This document shows positions 58,189 through 64,000 of a stretch of DNA of 64,000 nucleotides, in pieces. A program made the translations under genes and the position numbers. Within the stretch, counting starts at the first letter, position 1. The number at the start of each line of letters is the position of its first letter. Source of the stretch: Rhodococcus sp. Leaf278 (GTDB lineage: Bacteria > Actinomycetota > Actinomycetes > Mycobacteriales > Mycobacteriaceae); NCBI RefSeq assembly GCF_001426085.1, contig NZ_LMRR01000003.1, positions 62,001 to 126,000 on the forward strand. The letters are read 5' to 3'. The notes beneath the pieces were generated by a model, which did no database searches, was not told the DNA's origin, and saw only the letters and a program-made list of their open reading frames with translations.

Positions 58189-61100
58189 GTGGCGCAAGGT
58201 AACGACCGGTGGGTCGAGGTTTCCAAGTCTGCGTTCACCCATGAAACCGCTGGTCTTGAGATGATTCGCGACCTATTACCTGCCTCCGCCCCCTATCGCG
58301 CATGGACGAACTTCGAGTTCATGGACAACCACGGCCAGTGGCACGAGATTGACGCCCTGGTCCTCGGTCGCCGACGCCTCCACCTGGTCGAGCTGAAAAG
58401 CTACGCCGGTGTTCTACAAGGCACGGAGACCAGTTGGGTCCGCACCACGATGGGTGGTAAGACGCTTACACAGCGCTCGCCACTCCTGGTCACCCGGCGC
58501 AAAGCACAGCGTCTGGCCAGCCGGATCGAGGAAGAAGCTCGAAAAGTCGCGCTGGAGACAGGCCTCAATCCCGAAAAGGTGCGGCGGGCTCTCCCTTTCG
58601 TCCAGGAGTCAGTGTTCCTGCATGGATCCCCGTTCAGGACGGATCTACCTGACCTGGCGAAGTCGAGCCTCTTTGGCCCCGACGGCCAAGAGAAAGACAC
58701 CGGGCTCCCAGGAATCTCGGATCGACTGCTGGAACCTCCAACAGACAATAGGAGGGTCGACGAAGACCTCAGCGTCATCATTGCCCTCGCTCTGAAGAAC
58801 CTCGGCATCAGCCGCCGCACGGAGCGTGACGCAGGTTCATGGACCATCACTGGCACCCCTCTCGCGAGCGGCGAGGACTGGCAAGAGTGGTCGGCTACTC
58901 AGAAGGTCACCAAGGAGGCCGGCCGAGCCCGCATCGTCTCATTCCGCCGAGGAACGCCCGCGAACGCTCGGTCAGCCGCGTACCGCAAGATCGACCGCGA
59001 GTACTCGTTGCTCAGCTCACTTCGCCATGAGAGCATCGTTGCCCCGCGTGACTTGGTGCAGGACGACGACGGCAACACTGTCATCGTCTACCCGGAAACC
59101 CCCGGATACGAGCCACTCGACCTCGCGCTGGCGACCCGGACCCTGACCGCCGAGCAGCAGTTGCTGATCCTGACTCAGATTGCTGAAGCAGTTGGCTACG
59201 CTCACCGCAACTCCGTAGCCCACCGAGGACTTGGGCCCTCCACAGTTCTGGTCCAGACCACAGAACTCGATGCAGGCAAGGTCAAGATCCGGCTCGCGGA
59301 CTGGTCGTGGGCGGGCCGGGTCCATAGCCCGGAAACACGTTCGGGGACGATGCTTGGTACATCAGTCACGTCGGGAACATCGCCTACCGATGACGTCTAT
59401 CAAGCTCCAGAAGACCGCTGGGCGACGGATGGGGACCGCCTCGCTCTCGATGTCTTCTCCCTCGGTGCCCTCGCCTATTTCTTGCTGTCAGGCGGCCAGG
59501 CACCCGCCCGGGATCGCGCCGCGCTCCTCGAGCGTCTGCGGCAGGAAGAGGGCCTGGATCTCGCAGCATCCGGCGGACGGTTCGTCGACGAAACCCTCCG
59601 AGCCTTAGTGCTCCGTGCCACCCAGCCGTCTGTTACCAAGCGAGTTCAGACCGACAAGAAGACCGGTCAGCCCGGATTCGGAGCACAACAGTTCGCAACC
59701 GAGCTCGCGAACTATCGACACAAACAACTCGCACCAATCGAACAGCAGGCAGATCCCCTCAATCCCGCGCCAGGGGCGTTGCTGAGTGATCGTTTCGAGG
59801 TAGTCCGAGTTCTCGGTTCAGGTTCCACTGCGCGCGGCGTCCTGGTCCACGACCGTGAGCATGACGACCTCCTTCGCGTTCTCAAGGTGGGCCTCGATGA
59901 CAGTGCAGATGTGCGACTTCGCGACGAAGCGGCAGTTCTCACTCAGATCGGCGCGCGACAGCCACCGGTTCCAGGGGTCGTCGAGCTGATCGAAGGCCCG
60001 CTCGATCTGGCCTTCAACCGCACAGCACTGTTGCTCAGTAACGGCGGTGAGCAAACGCTCGCCGACGTCGTGCGTTACACCCCGCTGGGTGAGGGCCAAC
60101 TCAAGGCATGGGGCCTCGAGCTGCTCGACGCTGTGGTGGCGCTCGATGCCGCCGGCATCACCCACCGCGATATCAAACCCGCCAACCTCGGGCTCTCCCG
60201 ACCAGAGGGAAAGACCCGTTCTGCCAAGGCTCGACTAGCCTTGTTCGACTTTTCGCTGTCACGTGCGCCTGTCGATCAGTTGGATGCGGGTACCCCTCCT
60301 TACCGTGATCCGTTCCTTGGTACTGGGCTGCGCACTTTCTTCGACTCTGCAGCAGAACGCTATTCGGTCGGAGTGGTGCTGTTCGAGATGGCAACAGCGT
60401 CGACGCCCGAGTACGGCGACGGAATGAGCGACCCCGGCGTTCTCAAGGATGAGGTAACTGTCGGCCCAGAAGACTTCACGGCCGGAGGCTTGAGTCGCAG
60501 CCGAGCCGAGGCACTGGTCGAGTTCTTCCGAACCGCGCTCGCGCGCAACGCCAAAGACCGTTTCGACACGGCATCGTCGATGCGAAGCGCGTGGAGCACG
60601 GTCTTCAAAACCCGCAACACCATAGAACCTGTGTCTCCACCGACCGTGCGAGAACCAGCGCTGGTCGCCACTGCCGACACGACACCCACGTCGATCGTTC
60701 CAACAATCACATCGCTGGACATCCTTGTTGCGGAGTTCGCGCGCGCGGCAGGCTCAAAACCAACCACAATCCGACGTCAGGTCGTTGAGCTCGTCCTCGG
60801 CACACACTCCCGTTCCCCCGAAGACCCCTTCGTCACCTACCAAGTTCTGTCGCCCCTGGCGAACGTCACCTCAGGTCGGATCGCCCAGATCTTCGGCGAG
60901 TTCTCGCAGCTGTGGGACAAACACTCTCAACTCGCATCCACCGTCCTCGATCTCCACGGTCGCCTGCAAATTCTGCTGGAGAAGTCCGGCGGAGCTAGTA
61001 CGCCAGATCTGTTGGCGCGTGAGCTGCTCGGCGAACTGCAATCCCATGGCCTTGCGAACCCCCAACGCTCTGCTCTGGGTGTGCTTCGCATCCTGATGGG

Positions 61101-62325
61101 GTCTCGGCTGCCGTCATCTGTGAACGATGACCTCGAATCTGGCGTGGACACGTCGCTACACATGGTGCGACGCCAAGGTTCTGGAACAGTAGCCATGATC
61201 TCCACGGCAGCGGTTTCGCGCCGACTCCCCGCTGTTCTCGCGATCGATGCCGAAAGACTTGTGGCGGGGTCCGTTTCCCAGGGGTCCTTACTCGTTTCTC
61301 CCATTGAAGCGGAGATTCCGCTACGCGAATCGGCAGCGACAGTTTTGGATGTCGCGCCGAACGAAGTCGAAATCCCGGGTCATGTCTTGCTGCGTATCGC
61401 TGCCGTGGGTTCGAAGGACGTAGCTCTCTCGGCGCGCGATGAGCTGCATTCGCGAGCGCTCCCGATAGTCGAGTCCCTTCGAATTCTGTTGCGGGGACTA
61501 TCGACGTCAGATTCGTTCAGCCGAGCGGAACTCGAATCCAGACTTCTCGCCCGCTTCCCCGCACTGGTTCACACTCTCCCTCGCCGACCCGAGCTGGACG
61601 ACATCGTGTCCAGGCTCCTGCCGGACATGAAGTGGGACGAGACCGCGAACCGGTTCGCATTCGAGCATTCGATCAACCCTGCTTCACATGTGCCGACGCG
61701 GCATACGCGCACTGCTCCGAGCCACCACCGCGAAACCGGCTCTACCGAAATCGAATTCGCGCTCGAGTCAAGTGTGCGCGAACATAATTTTCGGGCACTG
61801 GGGATTCCGCTAGGCGCGTCGGACATTATCGCGACTGGGCTCGCTAACCGTTTCGGTGCTCGCCATATCGACGTGACGGACCTACTCCTTAACGAGCTGC
61901 GCAGTCGGGCGACTCAAGCAGGTATCAGCTGGAGCGACATTCTCGCCGCTGATGCAGGCGCAGTGGCAGATCGAGAGAATCTCAAAGGTTTTGTTTCACA
62001 GGCCATCCCGATACTCAAAGACGCCATTTCCAGGGCAGATTCGCCGGTCGTCTTGACTGATCTCTCGACACTTGCAGCGTACGGGCAGCTAGGAGTTTTG
62101 CACTCATGGGCTGACCTCGCATCGCCGCCAAAGCATGCCGTCTGGGTCTTGGTGCCGCAACGGCAAGAGTCCGGTGGTTTACCTGGTGCGAGCGTCGACG
62201 GGACTGCGCTACCCCTCAACAGCCCGGAACAGTTCATTCAAGTTGCCGCCGAGGAAGTAGCAGCTTTGCTCGCACACACGCAACCACAGCAACATGACAA
62301 CCGTATCGAGGAGAACATCCGATGA
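58189..62325 (+). CDS. pglW: BREX type 2 kinase PglW with NERD domain
   Basis: The 1378-aa protein starts at GTG 58189. A NERD nuclease-like domain at the N-terminus has Asp55 (HEIDALVLG) and Glu68-x-Lys70 (LVELKSY). A first kinase-like domain (about 240-480) is degenerate: HRGLGPSTV at 345 replaces HRDxKxxN and DWSW replaces DFG. A second kinase domain (about 530-800) keeps Lys566 (VLKVG), His659-Arg660-Asp661 (HRDIKPANL) and Asp687-Phe-Ser. The 570-residue tail is helical and unassigned. PglW is the serine/threonine kinase of the phage-growth-limitation (Pgl/BREX type 2) system. Its stop overlaps the pglX start (ATGA). Confidence 0.9.
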   Translation: MAQGNDRWVEVSKSAFTHETAGLEMIRDLLPASAPYRAWTNFEFMDNHGQWHEIDALVLGRRRLHLVELKSYAGVLQGTETSWVRTTMGGKTLTQRSPLLVTRRKAQRLASRIEEEARKVALETGLNPEKVRRALPFVQESVFLHGSPFRTDLPDLAKSSLFGPDGQEKDTGLPGISDRLLEPPTDNRRVDEDLSVIIALALKNLGISRRTERDAGSWTITGTPLASGEDWQEWSATQKVTKEAGRARIVSFRRGTPANARSAAYRKIDREYSLLSSLRHESIVAPRDLVQDDDGNTVIVYPETPGYEPLDLALATRTLTAEQQLLILTQIAEAVGYAHRNSVAHRGLGPSTVLVQTTELDAGKVKIRLADWSWAGRVHSPETRSGTMLGTSVTSGTSPTDDVYQAPEDRWATDGDRLALDVFSLGALAYFLLSGGQAPARDRAALLERLRQEEGLDLAASGGRFVDETLRALVLRATQPSVTKRVQTDKKTGQPGFGAQQFATELANYRHKQLAPIEQQADPLNPAPGALLSDRFEVVRVLGSGSTARGVLVHDREHDDLLRVLKVGLDDSADVRLRDEAAVLTQIGARQPPVPGVVELIEGPLDLAFNRTALLLSNGGEQTLADVVRYTPLGEGQLKAWGLELLDAVVALDAAGITHRDIKPANLGLSRPEGKTRSAKARLALFDFSLSRAPVDQLDAGTPPYRDPFLGTGLRTFFDSAAERYSVGVVLFEMATASTPEYGDGMSDPGVLKDEVTVGPEDFTAGGLSRSRAEALVEFFRTALARNAKDRFDTASSMRSAWSTVFKTRNTIEPVSPPTVREPALVATADTTPTSIVPTITSLDILVAEFARAAGSKPTTIRRQVVELVLGTHSRSPEDPFVTYQVLSPLANVTSGRIAQIFGEFSQLWDKHSQLASTVLDLHGRLQILLEKSGGASTPDLLARELLGELQSHGLANPQRSALGVLRILMGSRLPSSVNDDLESGVDTSLHMVRRQGSGTVAMISTAAVSRRLPAVLAIDAERLVAGSVSQGSLLVSPIEAEIPLRESAATVLDVAPNEVEIPGHVLLRIAAVGSKDVALSARDELHSRALPIVESLRILLRGLSTSDSFSRAELESRLLARFPALVHTLPRRPELDDIVSRLLPDMKWDETANRFAFEHSINPASHVPTRHTRTAPSHHRETGSTEIEFALESSVREHNFRALGIPLGASDIIATGLANRFGARHIDVTDLLLNELRSRATQAGISWSDILAADAGAVADRENLKGFVSQAIPILKDAISRADSPVVLTDLSTLAAYGQLGVLHSWADLASPPKHAVWVLVPQRQESGGLPGASVDGTALPLNSPEQFIQVAAEEVAALLAHTQPQQHDNRIEENIR

Positions 62326-64000
62326 CGTCGGCCACCACGGCAGGCCCTCAGCTCACGGCTGCGTTGAAGCCGCAGCTGGCACTGCTGGTCGACGACATCC
62401 GAGATCGACTCGAACACGACGGCGAAGAGTTGGGGCGCTGGCAAGCGACCCATCGTCAAGCGATCGAGGAACAGCGCACTGCTGGCTCGTGGACCGACTG
62501 GTCGGAAGACCAGATCACGCAGGCGGCAGTCGGTTGGCTATTGACTTCGGTCTTCGTGCGTTACTGCGAAGACAATATGCTGCTGGGCGACTCTGCTGTC
62601 TGGATTGCTGGGCCAGACCGCGGTTTGCGGCAGCGCGCGGAAGATGCGGAGAACGACTTCTACCGACGGAACCAGGATCTGTCTTACCGTGAGTGGCTCA
62701 AGGTGTCATTCGCGGCGCTGCGCGACTGCCCCGCCACCCAGGCTCTGGTCGACGACCACGCAGCACTCAACATCGCTTCACCGTCTTCCGATGCTGTGCA
62801 ACAACTTCTGTCATTCTGGCGACGGACCGGTGATGACGGAGAGCTGATCTGGTCATTCGCCGACAGCAACCTGTCCACTCGATTCCTGGGCGACCTCTAC
62901 CAAGACCTCTCTGAATTTGCGAAGAAGAAGTACGCACTGCTGCAGACGCCTGAATTTGTCGAGGAGTTCATCCTCGACAGAACGCTTACACCAGCTCTGC
63001 AAGACCGCCCGCTCGAAGGCTTCAAGTTGATCGACCCCACATGCGGTAGCGGGCACTTCCTGCTCGGTGCGTTCGCGCGGCTCACCGAACGCTGGCACCA
63101 AGAGGCACCGGGTCTTGAGCTGCGGACGCGCGTGGACAACGCCCTCGCTTCGATCTACGGCGTAGACCTCAATCCATTTGCCGTGGCTATCGCCAAGTTC
63201 CGCCTGATCGTCGCTGCACTCAAAGCCTGCGGCGAAAGCTCGTTGATCAATGCACCGAAATTTACACTAAACCTCGCCGCTGGCGATTCACTGCTTCACG
63301 GGCCCGAAGCAGACGGTACGGACGCGTTTGATTATGGTGAAGCAGAACTAAACAAAGACTTCGTCGCTGCGGGATTCAACTACAGCACCGAAGATGCAGC
63401 CATCCTCCGTCCGATTCTCACCCCTGGGACTTACGATGTAGTAGTTGGAAATCCTCCCTACATTGTCGTCAATGACAAAGCGCTCAATATTCGCTACCGA
63501 GAGCTATATCCTTTCTGCAAAGGGAAATACGCCCTTACCGTTCCATTTATGGAGCTCTTTTTCAAGCTTGCGAAGCACGGTGCGCGGCCAGGATTCACAG
63601 GGCAGATTACCTCAAACTCTTTTATGAAGCGAGAATTTGGGGTACCTTTGATTGAAGAATTTCTGGCAAAGAAAGACTTGCTACTGGTTGCCGATACCTC
63701 GGGGGCTTACATTCCGGGCCACGGCACTCCGACTGTAATCGTGGTAGGTCGCAACCAGGGCATCAAGCGCGATTTCGTTCGCGCGGTGCTAGGAGTACAG
63801 GGCGAGCCAGGCGCGCCCAAAGATTCTGCTAAGGGTAAAGTTTGGACGTCCATCACTGAACACGTCAACGAGCCAGGCTTCGAAAACCCTTTCATATCAG
63901 TGACAGATCTTGCCCGCAACAAGCTCTCAAACCACCCATGGAGCCTTACTGGCGGTGGCGCCGCCGATGTACTAGCAGCGATCGAGATGCACGCCAGCTC
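62322..64000 (+). CDS. pglX: BREX type 2 adenine-specific DNA methyltransferase PglX (3' end outside window)
   Basis: About 559 codons are present and the gene leaves the right edge. The start is ATG 62322 after GAGGAGAAC. Helical N-terminal region WTDWSEDQITQAAVGWLLTS and CEDNMLLGD are typical of PglX. AdoMet motif I is DPTCGSGHF at residues 238-246, then IYGVDLNPFAVAIAKFRL. The catalytic motif NPPY is at 377-380 (DVVVGNPPYIVVND), followed by GFTGQITSNSFMKREFG. It methylates adenine in host or, in classical Pgl, phage DNA. pglY, pglZ and brxD would be expected further right. Confidence 0.92.
   Translation, partial: MTSATTAGPQLTAALKPQLALLVDDIRDRLEHDGEELGRWQATHRQAIEEQRTAGSWTDWSEDQITQAAVGWLLTSVFVRYCEDNMLLGDSAVWIAGPDRGLRQRAEDAENDFYRRNQDLSYREWLKVSFAALRDCPATQALVDDHAALNIASPSSDAVQQLLSFWRRTGDDGELIWSFADSNLSTRFLGDLYQDLSEFAKKKYALLQTPEFVEEFILDRTLTPALQDRPLEGFKLIDPTCGSGHFLLGAFARLTERWHQEAPGLELRTRVDNALASIYGVDLNPFAVAIAKFRLIVAALKACGESSLINAPKFTLNLAAGDSLLHGPEADGTDAFDYGEAELNKDFVAAGFNYSTEDAAILRPILTPGTYDVVVGNPPYIVVNDKALNIRYRELYPFCKGKYALTVPFMELFFKLAKHGARPGFTGQITSNSFMKREFGVPLIEEFLAKKDLLLVADTSGAYIPGHGTPTVIVVGRNQGIKRDFVRAVLGVQGEPGAPKDSAKGKVWTSITEHVNEPGFENPFISVTDLARNKLSNHPWSLTGGGAADVLAAIEMHAS

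Noticed and set aside
1..64000. CRISPR arrays, rRNA and tRNA genes
   Set aside because: No regularly spaced repeat series, rRNA stretch or convincing cloverleaf was found by eye; a covariance-model scan would be needed to exclude a tRNA at the island border.

Overview
The window is high-GC DNA with frequent GTG starts, many ATGA/GTGA stop-start overlaps and mycolic-actinobacterial gene families. It most resembles a Rhodococcus-like chromosome (inference; no 16S rRNA or tRNA gene was seen). It falls into a catabolic/transport part (about 1-42.5 kb) and a mosaic island of dead insertion sequences and phage-defence genes (about 42.7-64 kb).

Region 1 (1-9.7 kb): a carbohydrate/polyol locus. A ribose-type ABC importer (ATPase, permease, lipoprotein) and a truncated mannitol-dehydrogenase-family gene run leftward. 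A xylulose-reductase-like SDR, two LacI regulators, an FGGY kinase and a LacD/YihT-type aldolase run rightward, with a P-loop kinase inserted antisense. Two distinct palindromic operator families sit at the promoters, so each LacI protein probably owns one set. A hydrolase and an acyl-CoA synthetase follow.

Region 2 (12.5-17.5 kb): an AztABCD zinc-import locus with two AztD metallochaperone genes and three Zur-box-like palindromes. Region 3 (17.6-25.7 kb): accessory genes: a ParD-like/zeta-type toxin-antitoxin pair, a SEC-C protein, several unrecognised small genes, a membrane protein, a decayed paralogue of a neighbouring small gene, and a Fic AMPylase.

Region 4 (25.7-40.9 kb): a leftward MaoC-CaiB-MmgE/PrpD-acyl-CoA dehydrogenase-CitE operon, a GntR/FadR-type regulator, and rightward HyuA-HyuB-amidase and SsuABC-like importer genes. 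All three promoters carry a similar ATC-n-GAT-centred palindrome, so this looks like one regulon. A plausible job is import of a cyclic amide or imide, ATP-dependent ring opening, amide hydrolysis, and breakdown of the acid as a CoA thioester ending at a citramalyl-CoA-lyase-like enzyme. A LysR/SDR divergent pair follows.

Region 5 (42.7-51.8 kb): island entry. It holds an orphan DGQHR (DndB-like) gene, a truncated IS481-type transposase, a degenerate IS21 element inserted in the remains of another IS21, and a diverged copy of the permease 3' end from 40.7 kb. Next are a DUF3825 gene broken by an in-frame TGA, a second IS21 with broken istA and intact istB, and a TIR-domain remnant at its edge.

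Region 6 (52-64 kb): two divergent defence operons. Leftward is a GHKL (MORC/MutL-like) ATPase, a PD-(D/E)XK nuclease and a Z1 helicase-like ATPase. Rightward is the start of a BREX type 2 (Pgl) system: pglW, then pglX running off the window. The 0.7-kb gap between them has no supported gene. No CRISPR array, rRNA or tRNA was found.
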